Source: Marinomonas alcarazii (GTDB lineage Bacteria > Pseudomonadota > Gammaproteobacteria > Pseudomonadales > Marinomonadaceae). From it: a stretch of DNA of 64,000 nucleotides. Every line of letters starts with the position of its first letter. Position 1 is the first letter of the stretch. Shown in pieces: positions 35,125-44,501 of this stretch. A program made the translations under genes and the position numbers. The notes beneath the pieces were generated by a model. That model was not told the DNA's origin, did no database searches, and was given only the letters and a program-made list of their open reading frames with translations. Where the stretch lies: the NCBI RefSeq assembly GCF_003208215.1, contig NZ_QKLW01000002.1, positions 270,576-334,575 of the forward strand, written 5' to 3'.

Positions 35125-35946
35125 ATGACAACACTTTTGATTTTTACCGATTTGGATGGCACTTTACTTGATCATCACACCTACAGTTTCAAGCCTGCAC
35201 TGGCGGCTCTTCAGTCGTTAAAGACTTTCTCAATTCCTTGCATCATCAATACTAGCAAGACATTCGCAGAGCTTGCCTCCCTTAGAAAAGAGCTCAATCA
35301 CCAGGACGCTTTTATCGTAGAAAACGGCTCTGCGGTTTACATTCCAAAGAAAACACCGCTTTCCATTGATGAACAACTAGAAGATTGCGGCGACTATTGG
35401 CGCAAGTCATTTGGCCCCAAGCGCGACGAACTTATTAAGCTAACTAACGATAAACAAGACCAATACACATTCAAGCGTTTTAGCGATATGACCTATCAAG
35501 AGCTTATGTCCATTACCGGGTTAAATAGCACGAACGCACAATTGGCGATGCAACGAGAATTCACGGAACCCATGGTTTGGACAGATTCGAATCTTGCTCT
35601 TAATGCACTTCGTGATGACCTTGCTCCGTATGACGTGCAGATCCAAAAAGGCGGACGCTTCGCGCATTTGATGGGCGAGCACTGTGACAAAGCCAACGCC
35701 ATGCTATGGCTGAAAGAATTATATGAAGTACAAAGTGACGATGACGTGATTACGATGGCGTTAGGCGACGGTGAAAATGACATAGGCATGCTAAGCCAAG
35801 CCGACATTCCCGTGGTCATTCGCTCACCTGTGCACGCGCCACCAGAAATCCCCAACCGTTGCGACGCTTGGCTAACCGATGCTTATGGGCCGGAAGGCTG
35901 GGCTCAGGCGATTAATTTGCAACTCACTAAGCAAGGTATTTTGTAA
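35125..35946 (+). CDS. glucosyl/mannosyl-3-phosphoglycerate phosphatase (HAD)
   Basis: The 273-residue HAD phosphatase has motif I FTDLDGTLLD (about 7-16), the MPGP-type segment SKTFAELASLRKEL and motif IV GDGENDIGML. It belongs to the mannosyl-3-phosphoglycerate phosphatase family. The next two genes are a GpgS-like synthase and a GH13 glucosylglycerate phosphorylase, so here it most likely removes phosphate from glucosyl-3-phosphoglycerate. An AAAAGGAA site precedes the ATG. Confidence 0.88.
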   Translation: MTTLLIFTDLDGTLLDHHTYSFKPALAALQSLKTFSIPCIINTSKTFAELASLRKELNHQDAFIVENGSAVYIPKKTPLSIDEQLEDCGDYWRKSFGPKRDELIKLTNDKQDQYTFKRFSDMTYQELMSITGLNSTNAQLAMQREFTEPMVWTDSNLALNALRDDLAPYDVQIQKGGRFAHLMGEHCDKANAMLWLKELYEVQSDDDVITMALGDGENDIGMLSQADIPVVIRSPVHAPPEIPNRCDAWLTDAYGPEGWAQAINLQLTKQGIL

Positions 35947-35999
35947 GCGACGAAAAGAACAATAAAACAAACCATTATTACGACTTTAGGAGAATTATT

Positions 36000-37229
36000 A
36001 TGGGCGACTTTCATCAGAACGGTATCATCACCACGCTTCACAATCTGGCACACCGCCCGTTAGAAGAAATGGAAAAAGAACTGTGTGAGTTTGCGAAAAC
36101 ACGCCCAATGTCTCTTATCCTTCCTTGTCTGTATTCCGAGCTGGAAACAGACGCCATGCCGAATATATTGAAACACTTGCAGCAAGTTCCCTACTTGTCT
36201 GAAATTATCATTGGCTTGGACAGAGCCACAGAAGAGCAATATCGTCACGCCTTAGAATTTTTCAGCGTGTTACCGCAAAATGTAAAAGTGCTGTGGAATG
36301 ACGGCCCTCGTCTTAGAGAAATTGATAGCGTCTTAAAAGGCGAACACCTCTCTCCATCTGACCCAGGTAAAGGCCGTAATGTTTGGTTCTGTATGGGCTA
36401 TAACTTGGCGGCAGGCAAAGCCGAATCGATTGCCATGCACGACTGTGATATCGTCACTTATGACCGTGAATTATTGGCGCGCCTTATTTACCCTGTGGCG
36501 AACCCGAATTTTAACTACGAATTCTGTAAGGGCTTTTATGCCCGTGCAGCCAATGGCAAGATGAACGGACGTGTCAGTCGTTTGTTGGTCACACCACTGC
36601 TTTGCTCACTCAAAAAAGTATTCGGTCATTTAGACTATTTAGATTATCTAGACAGCTACCGTTACCCGCTGGCTGGTGAATTTTCGTTCCGCCGCGACGT
36701 TATGACGGATTTGCGCATTCCAAGTGATTGGGGCTTAGAAATCGGTGTGCTAAGTGAAATGTATCGCAACTACTCGACCAACCGTTTATGTCAAGTAGAC
36801 ATTGCCGACATTTACGATCACAAACACCAAGATTTGTCTGCCGATAACGACGATGGCGGTTTATCTAAAATGTCGATCGACATTACCAAGGCAATTTTTC
36901 GCAAGTTAGCGACAAACGGTACTATCTTTAATCAAGAAACATTTAGAACGATTAAAGCAACTTACTACCGCGTGGCGTTGGACTTCATTGAAACCTATAA
37001 AAACGACGCTGAAATTAATGGCCTAAAATTAGACGTGCATTCAGAAGAACAAGCCGTCGAACTGTTCGCTAGTAACATTATGAAAGCGGGCAACCACTAT
37101 TTAGACAACCCAATGGAGACGCCTTTCATCCCTAGCTGGAACCGCGTTTTAAGTGCTTTTCCTGGGGTGATGTCACAGCTTGCTCAAGCTGTTGAGTTAG
37201 ATATGGCGGAATATGGTCCTAAAAAATAG
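36000..37229 (+). CDS. glucosyl-3-phosphoglycerate synthase-like glycosyltransferase
   Basis: The 409-residue GT-A glycosyltransferase has a metal-binding DxD motif in HDCDIVTYD (about 141-149) and the strongly conserved PLAGEFSFRRD and DWGLEIG segments of the GpgS family (GT81). It should join glucose from a nucleotide sugar to 3-phosphoglycerate, giving the precursor of the compatible solute glucosylglycerate. An AGGAG site lies 7 bases upstream. It is 53 bases after the phosphatase gene. Confidence 0.87.
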   Translation: MGDFHQNGIITTLHNLAHRPLEEMEKELCEFAKTRPMSLILPCLYSELETDAMPNILKHLQQVPYLSEIIIGLDRATEEQYRHALEFFSVLPQNVKVLWNDGPRLREIDSVLKGEHLSPSDPGKGRNVWFCMGYNLAAGKAESIAMHDCDIVTYDRELLARLIYPVANPNFNYEFCKGFYARAANGKMNGRVSRLLVTPLLCSLKKVFGHLDYLDYLDSYRYPLAGEFSFRRDVMTDLRIPSDWGLEIGVLSEMYRNYSTNRLCQVDIADIYDHKHQDLSADNDDGGLSKMSIDITKAIFRKLATNGTIFNQETFRTIKATYYRVALDFIETYKNDAEINGLKLDVHSEEQAVELFASNIMKAGNHYLDNPMETPFIPSWNRVLSAFPGVMSQLAQAVELDMAEYGPKK

Positions 37230-37347
37230 AGCCTCTGACCATAGAATGTTCAGCCAATAATAAGATCATCAAGGTGGCGCTGCTTGTGCAAAGGACGTCA
37301 CACTATGTTGCTTTTCAACCACTTACAAAAAAGATTGGTAGGTAAAT

Positions 37348-39105
37348 ATGGAAAACGCACCTTTGTCGCAGCTAGAGCAGCGACTCATAGCGCATTTACA
37401 GGTAATTTATCCAAACTTAGATACCAAAGACCTCGCTGACAAATGCTTAGCGATGTTTCATCTAGACCCAATGACTGAATCCCCTCGCCCACACAGGAAC
37501 TTGTGGGATCAGTCGGATATTATGCTAATTACCTACGCTGATACCTTGCGACAAAAAGATGAAGCGCCATTAGAAACCTTGCATAAGTTTGTCAAAAACA
37601 AACTTGCTGACTGCATTTCTGCGGTGCATTTGCTGCCATTTTTTCCCTACAGCTCTGATGATGGGTTCAGTGTCATGGATTACACCACAGTGAATCCATC
37701 CTGTGGTCGCTGGGAGCATATCGTCAATCTATCGAAAGACTTCAAAGTCATGGGCGATCTGGTCATTAACCATTGCTCGAGCCGAAGTCTGTGGTTTGAA
37801 AACTTTAAAGCAGGTGTTCATCCGGGGGCTAATTTCTTCTACGAAGCCGACCCAAATGCCGACTTAAGCGCGGTTGTTCGGCCTAGAACGTCACCGTTGC
37901 TACGAGAAGTACAAACTCAAAATGGTGAAAAGCATGTATGGTGTACTTTTAGCCACGATCAAATCGACCTGAATTTCGAAAGGCCTGAAGTCTTACTGGA
38001 ATTCTTACGCATCATTCATTTGTATCTTAAAAAAGGCATTCGCTGGTTTCGCTTAGACGCCGTCGCGTTTCTTTGGAAAGTGCCAGGCACAAGCTGTATC
38101 AACCTACCGCAGACTCACGAAATTATCCGTTTACTGCGACTAATGATTGAGCATTATGCGCCAGATTCCGTCATCATTACCGAAACCAACATTCCTAATC
38201 AGGAAAATTTAACCTACTTTGGTAACGCCAACGAAGCCCATTTGATTTACAACTTCTCTTTACCACCCTTGCTCATTAACAGTTTGGTGACAGGAAATTG
38301 CAGCCACTTAAAACAATGGCTAATGAGCATGCCACCGGCTCAGCAAGGTACAACGTATCTCAACTTCCTTGCCTCCCACGATGGAATCGGCCTACGTCCG
38401 ACCGAAGGACTTCTATCGGAATGGGAACTGGAAACCTTGATCAACACCATGAAGCGCTTTGGTGGAAAAATTAGCTCACGCACCACACCACAAGGCGAGG
38501 CGAAGCCGTATGAAATCAACATCAGCCTTTGGAACGCCTTTTCAGGATCGGCGCTGCATGGGCCAGATAAATGGCAGTTCGCTCGTTTCCTTTGCGCGGC
38601 TGGCGTCATGATGGCTTTGGAAGGCGTGCCTGCTTTTTATATTCACAGCCTGTTTGGCACAGAAAACGATTTGGAGCGCGTGAACAATACAGGGCATTTC
38701 CGCTCTATCAATCGCCACATTTGGGATATGGAGGATTTGAACCATGTTCTTAACACCCCAACCCATCACCAAAAAGTCTTCCAGAGTATCACCAAGTTGA
38801 CTCAAATTCGTCGTGCTCAGCCAGCATTTCACCCTAATGCTACTCAGTATATTTTGCACATGGGCGAAAACCTGTTTGCTTTTTGGCGTCAAAGCTTAGA
38901 CAGAAGACAAAGCTTGTTTGCTGTCTATAACATGACGGATCAACCGCAGCATTTCAATTTGTCTGAACTAAACTTGATTGCCACAGACACTTGGACAGAT
39001 CTTGTGTCTGAGCAAGTGTATGAGGACCATTTAGGCAAAGTCACTCTAATGCCGTATCAGTTTGTTTGGCTCGCGAACAAAAAAGGGAAAGTAAAAACCA
39101 GCTGA
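37348..39105 (+). CDS. GH13 glucosylglycerate/sucrose phosphorylase-like enzyme
   Basis: The 585-residue TIM-barrel enzyme resembles GH13 subfamily 18 phosphorylases. The catalytic set is visible: nucleophile Asp237 in FRLDAVAFLWK, acid/base Glu279 in IITETN and Asp345 in FLASHDGIG. Members split sucrose or glucosylglycerate with phosphate to give glucose 1-phosphate. Beside GpgS- and GpgP-like genes, glucosylglycerate is the likely substrate, so the operon would both make and recycle this osmolyte. It lies 118 bases after the synthase gene. Confidence 0.85.
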   Translation: MENAPLSQLEQRLIAHLQVIYPNLDTKDLADKCLAMFHLDPMTESPRPHRNLWDQSDIMLITYADTLRQKDEAPLETLHKFVKNKLADCISAVHLLPFFPYSSDDGFSVMDYTTVNPSCGRWEHIVNLSKDFKVMGDLVINHCSSRSLWFENFKAGVHPGANFFYEADPNADLSAVVRPRTSPLLREVQTQNGEKHVWCTFSHDQIDLNFERPEVLLEFLRIIHLYLKKGIRWFRLDAVAFLWKVPGTSCINLPQTHEIIRLLRLMIEHYAPDSVIITETNIPNQENLTYFGNANEAHLIYNFSLPPLLINSLVTGNCSHLKQWLMSMPPAQQGTTYLNFLASHDGIGLRPTEGLLSEWELETLINTMKRFGGKISSRTTPQGEAKPYEINISLWNAFSGSALHGPDKWQFARFLCAAGVMMALEGVPAFYIHSLFGTENDLERVNNTGHFRSINRHIWDMEDLNHVLNTPTHHQKVFQSITKLTQIRRAQPAFHPNATQYILHMGENLFAFWRQSLDRRQSLFAVYNMTDQPQHFNLSELNLIATDTWTDLVSEQVYEDHLGKVTLMPYQFVWLANKKGKVKTS

Positions 39106-39175
39106 TTACCTGTTTCATATTCAGCAACGTATCGTATCTCGTTTTAGTAACAACACTTACCTATAAAAGTGAGAC

Positions 39176-39213
39176 AATGATAACCATTATCAAATGACGA
39201 TAATGGTTATTTT
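39176..39213 (+). promoter_or_regulatory. Fur box region upstream of the siderophore-binding gene
   Basis: ATAACCATTATC (39180-39191) and GATAATGGTTAT (39199-39210) form a 12-bp perfect inverted repeat, and both arms resemble half of the Fur consensus GATAATGATAATCATTATC. Iron repression of the downstream gene is expected. Confidence 0.75.
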
Positions 39214-39240
39214 TATTTCAAGACTCATAAATAGGTAATT

Positions 39241-40113
39241 GTGAAGATGACAAAGTTAAAACAAATATTAGCCATAGGGACATTGGTTGCATTTAGTCAG
39301 CTATCAACCGCTGAAACGAGATTACCAACCGCCGCTGTTTTTGATCTTGGTAGCTTAGACACCATGGCAGAGCTAGGTCTTGAAAGCCAAGTTACAGGCG
39401 TTCCTCAACAAATGATTCCTGAGTATTTACAACAGTTTAACAGCGCAAGCTATAGCGACATTGGTGGCTTAAAATCGCCAGACTTAACTGCACTAAGCAC
39501 ATTAAACCCAGACCTTATCATTATTACTGGACGCCAAGCAGGCAAGAAAGACGAGCTGATTAAAATTAGCGCGGTAAAACAAGTCAACATGTCAGGAGAT
39601 AACTATTGGCATGCTCTTAGTGACAACGTCAATTCGATTGCCACATTATTTCATGTTCAAGACAGAGCAGATAAAGCCCTTACGGATTTGAAAGGCTACA
39701 TAGAATCCACCAAGAAACCCCTAAATAAAGACGCAACAGTTCTGGTTGTTACTCATAACAGCGGTTCTTTAGGGCTACGAGAAGATGTCATTAGCAGCCA
39801 ACTGCTTGGTCTGAAGGCTGCCAGCATTCCTAGCCATGTAAAATCTCATAAACGCGGTACTCGCACTTTTACACCGCTAACGATTAGCGACATAGCTGAA
39901 ACAAACCCAACCGTTTTGTTTGTCGTTGACCGCAGCATGGCAATTGGCAACACAGACGAAGCACTGGACGTAAATACATTAAAAGCAGACCTGGCTGAGC
40001 AAGGCGCAGGCTCGATTAAGGTGACGTATTTATCGCCAAAGCTTTGGTACTTATCCGGTAACGGTTTGCAAAGTGTGCGTATGCAAATAAAAGAAATCGC
40101 TGAAGGTCTTTAA
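39241..40113 (+). CDS. siderophore ABC transporter periplasmic binding protein
   Basis: The 290-residue product starts at GTG 39241 (AGG site 5 bases upstream; ATG at 39247 is an alternative). A signal peptide ends near residue 24 (LSTAETR). The body has the two-lobed fold of iron-siderophore binding proteins (FatB/CeuE type), with SLGLREDVISSQLLGL and HVKSHKRGTRTFTPL. A Fur box lies upstream. No permease or ATPase gene is adjacent, so it must work with components encoded elsewhere. Confidence 0.87.
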   Translation: MKMTKLKQILAIGTLVAFSQLSTAETRLPTAAVFDLGSLDTMAELGLESQVTGVPQQMIPEYLQQFNSASYSDIGGLKSPDLTALSTLNPDLIIITGRQAGKKDELIKISAVKQVNMSGDNYWHALSDNVNSIATLFHVQDRADKALTDLKGYIESTKKPLNKDATVLVVTHNSGSLGLREDVISSQLLGLKAASIPSHVKSHKRGTRTFTPLTISDIAETNPTVLFVVDRSMAIGNTDEALDVNTLKADLAEQGAGSIKVTYLSPKLWYLSGNGLQSVRMQIKEIAEGL

Positions 40114-40143
40114 GAGCAAAGTAAATAAGCCGCTCCTAATGCT

Positions 40144-40180
40144 AAAAATCCCTCGCTGATATCATCAACGAGGGATTTTT
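40144..40180. terminator. terminator between binding-protein and SMR genes
   Basis: AAAAATCCCTCG pairs with CGAGGGATTTTT around a 13-base loop, serving the convergent genes. Confidence 0.8.
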
Positions 40181-40203
40181 GTATTTTAGTAGTGCGCTTT
40201 TTC

Positions 40204-40533
40204 TCAGTGGCTTATTGTTTTAGAAAAAACATTAATTACCACCACACCGGCGATAATCAAAGACATACCAATGCAGGCCGCTAGATCCAGTTTTTCGTTA
40301 GCGAATAGATAGCCAAAAACAGAGATCAGTACTATGCCTAACCCAGACCAAATGGCGTAAGTCACTCCGGTCGGCATAGATCGCATAACAATGGTGAGCA
40401 AGTAAAAAGACACACCATAACCAACTACCAATACAACACTAGGAACCAACTTGGTGAAAGACTCTGACGATTTTAACGCTGTCGTTGCAATCACTTCAGC
40501 AAGTATGGCCAAGAACAGAATAAAATACGTCAT
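40204..40533 (-). CDS. SMR family small multidrug efflux protein (EmrE-like)
   Basis: The 109-residue protein has four membrane helices and the essential Glu14 in LAILAEVIATTALK, followed by VPSVVLVVGYGVSFYLLT. The segment GVTYAIWSGLGIV is typical. Such pumps exchange protons for quaternary cations. It ends an operon started by the ABC transporter gene 36 bases upstream. Confidence 0.93.
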   Translation of the reverse strand: MTYFILFLAILAEVIATTALKSSESFTKLVPSVVLVVGYGVSFYLLTIVMRSMPTGVTYAIWSGLGIVLISVFGYLFANEKLDLAACIGMSLIIAGVVVINVFSKTISH

Positions 40534-40569
40534 GAGTTTTTGCCTTCACTAGACACTCAACAGTGCCTA

Positions 40570-42456
40570 TTAGTTAGTGGATTCTTCTAGGTTAATGTCT
40601 TCAACTTCGATCTCTTCAAGATCAATGTCTTCCGCCAAAAAACCACCCGTCTGATGCGCCCAAAGCGAAGCATAAATGCCTTTATGTTGTATCAACTCAT
40701 CATGGCTACCCTGTTCTACAATGTGGCCTTTATCCAAAACGATCAATCGATCCATCGCGGCAATGGTAGATAAACGGTGAGCAATCGCGATCACTGTTTT
40801 GCCTTGCATCAGTTTGTATAAGCTTTCTTGAATGGCTGCTTCTACTTCAGAATCCAGTGCAGAAGTTGCTTCGTCTAAAATCAGCAAAGGCGCATCTTTC
40901 AACAAGACTCGAGCAATCGCTATACGCTGACGCTGACCACCAGAAAGCTTAATACCACGCTCTCCCACCATGGCGTCGTAACCAACGTTGCCATATGGGT
41001 CAGTTAAATTTTGGATGAAGTCATGAGCTTCTGCTTGTTTCGCAGCCGCGATCATTTCTTCTTCCGTGGCATCAGGACGACCGTACAGTAAGTTCTCACG
41101 TACAGTTCGGTGTAACAAAGACGTATCTTGCGTCACCATGCCGATCTGAGCACGTAACGAGTCTTGCGTCACATCACTGATATTTTGCCCATCAATACGA
41201 ATTTGACCTGACTCAACATCATGAAAGCGCATCAACAAATTCACTATAGTGGATTTACCTGCACCGGAACGCCCTACTAACCCCACTTTTTCACCCGCTT
41301 TAATCGATAGCACGAGATTTTCAATCACTTTGCTATCTTGCTTGCCATAGTGAAAATTGATGGCATCGTAATCAATAGCGCCGTGTGGAACAGAAAGCAC
41401 TGGCGCATTTGGTTTATCCGTCACTTCCACAGGACGAGAAAGGGTTTTCATTCCATCGTTAACCATGCCGATGTTTTCGAATAACGCACTAATTTCCCAC
41501 ATAATCCACTGGGACATGCCGTTTAATCTCAGCGCCAAACTCACGGCGATCGCAATCGCGCCAACACTGATGATGCTGCCCGTCCAAAGCCAAATAGACA
41601 AAGCCGCCACCGAAAAAGCGAGAACGTAGTTACAAGTTTGAACGCCCACATTCAACATAGTCACAAGGCGCATTTGCTTATAAACCGTCTGCAAAAAACC
41701 GTCCATTCCTTCCTTAGCATAGTCCGCTTCACGCAGGTGATGAGAAAACAGTTTCACCGTAGAAATATTGCTGTAGCTGTCTACAACGCGGCCTGTCATG
41801 GTAGAACGTGCGTCGGCCTGTTCTGAAGAGATTTTCTTTAACTTAGGCACAAAATACAGTTGCAACAACACATAACAAACCAACCAACACAACATTGGGA
41901 TCATCAAACGGTAATCAGCCTTAGCAATCAAAACCACCATAGAAATGAAATACACTGCGATGTAAACCAACACATCCAGCAGTTTCATAACCGTTTCACG
42001 AACCGCTAATGAGGTTTGCATTACCTTAGTGGAAACACGCCCGGCAAATTCGTCCTGAAAAAACGACATGCTTTGACGCAAAATATAGTGATGTGACAAC
42101 CAACGAATTCGCATCGGATAATTACCCAATAACGTCTGGTGAATAATCGCCGAGTGCAAAAAAGTCACCAAAGGCATTGCGACTAGAATCATCAATGACA
42201 TTAACAATAGGTGTGTGCCTTCTTCCGCAAAGAAGGTCGCTGGGTCTTTGTTGATTAACCAATCAACCAATTGCCCCATAAAACTAAATAGCGTCACTTC
42301 GAGTATGGCAATAGCGGCCGTAAGCAATGACATCAAAATCAGAGGCAGCTCGACCCCTTTAGAGAAATGGCGACAAAATGCATAAAGTGTTTTCGGTGCC
42401 TGTCCGGCTTCAATATCAGGATATGCTGACACCCATTTTTCAAAAAAACGTAACAT
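40570..42456 (-). CDS. ABC transporter, fused permease-ATPase
   Basis: From the ATG at 42456 (AAGGA site 5 bases upstream) this exporter has 628 residues. Six membrane helices fill residues about 30-330. The nucleotide-binding domain (about 360-600) carries Walker A VGRSGAGKST, signature LSGGQRQRIAIARVLL and Walker B LLILDEATSALD. A short acidic tail follows. It is of the MsbA/lipid or drug exporter type. Substrate unknown. Confidence 0.92.
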   Translation of the reverse strand: MLRFFEKWVSAYPDIEAGQAPKTLYAFCRHFSKGVELPLILMSLLTAAIAILEVTLFSFMGQLVDWLINKDPATFFAEEGTHLLLMSLMILVAMPLVTFLHSAIIHQTLLGNYPMRIRWLSHHYILRQSMSFFQDEFAGRVSTKVMQTSLAVRETVMKLLDVLVYIAVYFISMVVLIAKADYRLMIPMLCWLVCYVLLQLYFVPKLKKISSEQADARSTMTGRVVDSYSNISTVKLFSHHLREADYAKEGMDGFLQTVYKQMRLVTMLNVGVQTCNYVLAFSVAALSIWLWTGSIISVGAIAIAVSLALRLNGMSQWIMWEISALFENIGMVNDGMKTLSRPVEVTDKPNAPVLSVPHGAIDYDAINFHYGKQDSKVIENLVLSIKAGEKVGLVGRSGAGKSTIVNLLMRFHDVESGQIRIDGQNISDVTQDSLRAQIGMVTQDTSLLHRTVRENLLYGRPDATEEEMIAAAKQAEAHDFIQNLTDPYGNVGYDAMVGERGIKLSGGQRQRIAIARVLLKDAPLLILDEATSALDSEVEAAIQESLYKLMQGKTVIAIAHRLSTIAAMDRLIVLDKGHIVEQGSHDELIQHKGIYASLWAHQTGGFLAEDIDLEEIEVEDINLEESTN

Positions 42457-42689
42457 GTTATTCCTTATAAAACCGTTAAATCTGACACTATTAAAAAAAA
42501 TAAAACGCCACAAAAGTAGAGCCAAACTAGGCAAGAAGCATTTTTATGATAAGGGGGGACGAAATTGAACCATGATATATAATTGAAGGCCAGAAAAGAT
42601 CAAAGGTTACAATTTGCTATCTTTGAGCTTTACTTAGTGTTTGCACAATTACATTCTCTTACTCATCGTAAAACTATTATAATTGGTTT

Positions 42690-42705
42690 CCACCTATTTA
42701 GGTGG
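42690..42705. promoter_or_regulatory. perfect inverted repeat upstream of MFS gene
   Basis: CCACCTA-TT-TAGGTGG is a perfect 7-bp inverted repeat, 52 bases before the MFS start and 233 bases upstream of the divergent ABC exporter. It is a candidate operator. Confidence 0.45.
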
Positions 42706-42756
42706 TATTAATTCTGCCAGATGAATTCAGGCTAACCTATTTAGATAAGTCATTAT

Positions 42757-43956
42757 ATGAAGCTAACTTTTCCTATTGTTTTGGTGCTTGGCCTTTTGTC
42801 AGGCTTAACCCCATTAGCGATTGACGCATACCTTCCTAGTATCCCAACGATTTCCAAAACGCTAAATACAGACATTAGCCTTATCCAAATGACGCTCAGC
42901 ATGTATTTAGTGGTGTTTGCCTTTTTACAAATCCTGTTTGGCCCTATTTCAGATGCCATTGGCCGCCGTAAAGTAATAGTCGGCGGATTAGGTGTTTTTG
43001 CCCTTGGTAGCTTTATCTGCGCCTTGGCCCAAAGTTACGAAATACTAATGATTGGACGCGCGATTCAAGCCCTAGGCGGTGCGGCCGTTGCCGTTTGTGT
43101 TCCTGCTCTGGTAAAAGACGGTATGTCCATCAACCAATTTGCTAAAGCCATGTCGATGATCATGCTCGTCATGGCTTTGGCCCCTTTGGCTGCGCCAATT
43201 CTCGGTGGATTTATTTTAACCATCCTGAGCTGGCATTATATTTTTGTGTTTTTAGGCATATTAGCGGCATTGGCTATATTCCTATTTTTGCGCACCATAC
43301 CAGAAACTCTGCCAATAGAAAAAAGAACGCCGTTCTCTTTTATAAAGGCCATTAAAAACTACATAACTCTCTTAAAAAATCGCGCGGTGATGGGCTATGT
43401 CGTCGCTTCTGCTTTTTATTTTACCGGCATGATGAGTTTTATTACGGGCTCTTCATTTGTCTATATCGAAGTTTATGGTGTAGACCCTGCAAACTTTGGC
43501 TTTTTACTTGGTATTAATGTTATTTCTATGATGATCGCCTCCACAATCAATGGCCGTTACGTGGAAAAACTTGGCACAGAAGTTCTGTCAAAATACGCGA
43601 TTTTCATCCCGCTTACAGCCTCTTGCTTGATGATTGTTTTGAGTTTTTTCAACCATCCGCCTATTTGGCTTATCGTCCTTTCAAGCATGCTTTTTGTTGG
43701 CCCCATGGGGATTTTAGGCAGCGGTTTTATGGCTGGTGCCCTTAAATATTCTGGTAACCATAATGGCAGTGTTACGGCGTTAGCAGGAACATCTCGCTTT
43801 GCCATGGGAGCATTAGGCGGCGTTGTCGTAAGCCTCCTTCACAATGGCACATTTGTTCCAATGCTTGGCACTATGGCTGCATGCGGTATTATTGCCTTTG
43901 TGACATTTAAAGCCACAGTGCGTTACGCAAAATCATTGGACAAAGAACAGGCTTAA
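42757..43956 (+). CDS. Bcr/CflA family multidrug efflux MFS transporter
   Basis: The 399-residue protein has 12 membrane helices with the Bcr/CflA signature LTPLAIDAYLPSIPTISKTL (about 20-39) and the MFS loop motif GPISDAIGRRKV. It should export drugs such as bicyclomycin or chloramphenicol analogues, or natural peptides. No ribosome site is obvious. It is divergent from the ABC exporter and upstream of hopJ. Confidence 0.92.
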   Translation: MKLTFPIVLVLGLLSGLTPLAIDAYLPSIPTISKTLNTDISLIQMTLSMYLVVFAFLQILFGPISDAIGRRKVIVGGLGVFALGSFICALAQSYEILMIGRAIQALGGAAVAVCVPALVKDGMSINQFAKAMSMIMLVMALAPLAAPILGGFILTILSWHYIFVFLGILAALAIFLFLRTIPETLPIEKRTPFSFIKAIKNYITLLKNRAVMGYVVASAFYFTGMMSFITGSSFVYIEVYGVDPANFGFLLGINVISMMIASTINGRYVEKLGTEVLSKYAIFIPLTASCLMIVLSFFNHPPIWLIVLSSMLFVGPMGILGSGFMAGALKYSGNHNGSVTALAGTSRFAMGALGGVVVSLLHNGTFVPMLGTMAACGIIAFVTFKATVRYAKSLDKEQA

Positions 43957-44011
43957 TATCGCCATTTATCTTTCAATTAATCATTTTTATAACTGACTAT
44001 ACGAGGCTCTC

Positions 44012-44362
44012 ATGCTAAGCACAGCAACGCTCATCGAAAAAATCAAAAGCACTCCTGAACAAGTACAATTTAAAGAAGTGATTGATGTTATCGAGCGCGA
44101 ATACGACTTCACGCCAGCTGCGTTTTCTAATGGCAAGCAGACCAATGGCATTAATGAAAACAATGGTTCTTGTAAGATTTTTTCTTTCGGATCCATTCAC
44201 CAACTCACAGAAGTCGAAACCCTAAATTTATTTGGTGATTTTTACCGTGTCGATGTTTTAGAAAATCCAGAAGCCAGCGACCACCAGAACATTCGTCAAT
44301 TCATGGAAAATGGCTGGGATGGCATTCGCTTTACAGCACAAGCGCTAGCACACAAAGCCTAG
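44012..44362 (+). CDS. HopJ family protein
   Basis: The 116-residue protein matches the HopJ type III effector-like family, conserved in many marine bacteria without a type III system: DFTPAAFSNGKQTNGI and FGDFYRVDVLENPEASDHQN are typical. Function is unknown, probably a housekeeping role despite the name. It has its own terminator. Confidence 0.85.
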   Translation: MLSTATLIEKIKSTPEQVQFKEVIDVIEREYDFTPAAFSNGKQTNGINENNGSCKIFSFGSIHQLTEVETLNLFGDFYRVDVLENPEASDHQNIRQFMENGWDGIRFTAQALAHKA

Positions 44363-44367
44363 CCTGC

Positions 44368-44400
44368 GGGCAACCATAGTTTCTGTGGTTGCCCTTTTTT
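44368..44400 (+). terminator. terminator after hopJ
   Basis: GGGCAACCA pairs with TGGTTGCCC around a 9-base loop and is followed by a T7 run. Confidence 0.85.
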
Positions 44401-44501
44401 TCCTCATGCTCTAAAAATCCTCTTTTAAACCCAGCCTAAATAGGTTGAACTCCTCTCTCATAAAATGCGATAGTGCTAGGCAATGAAAAGATGAGGTGAT
44501 T

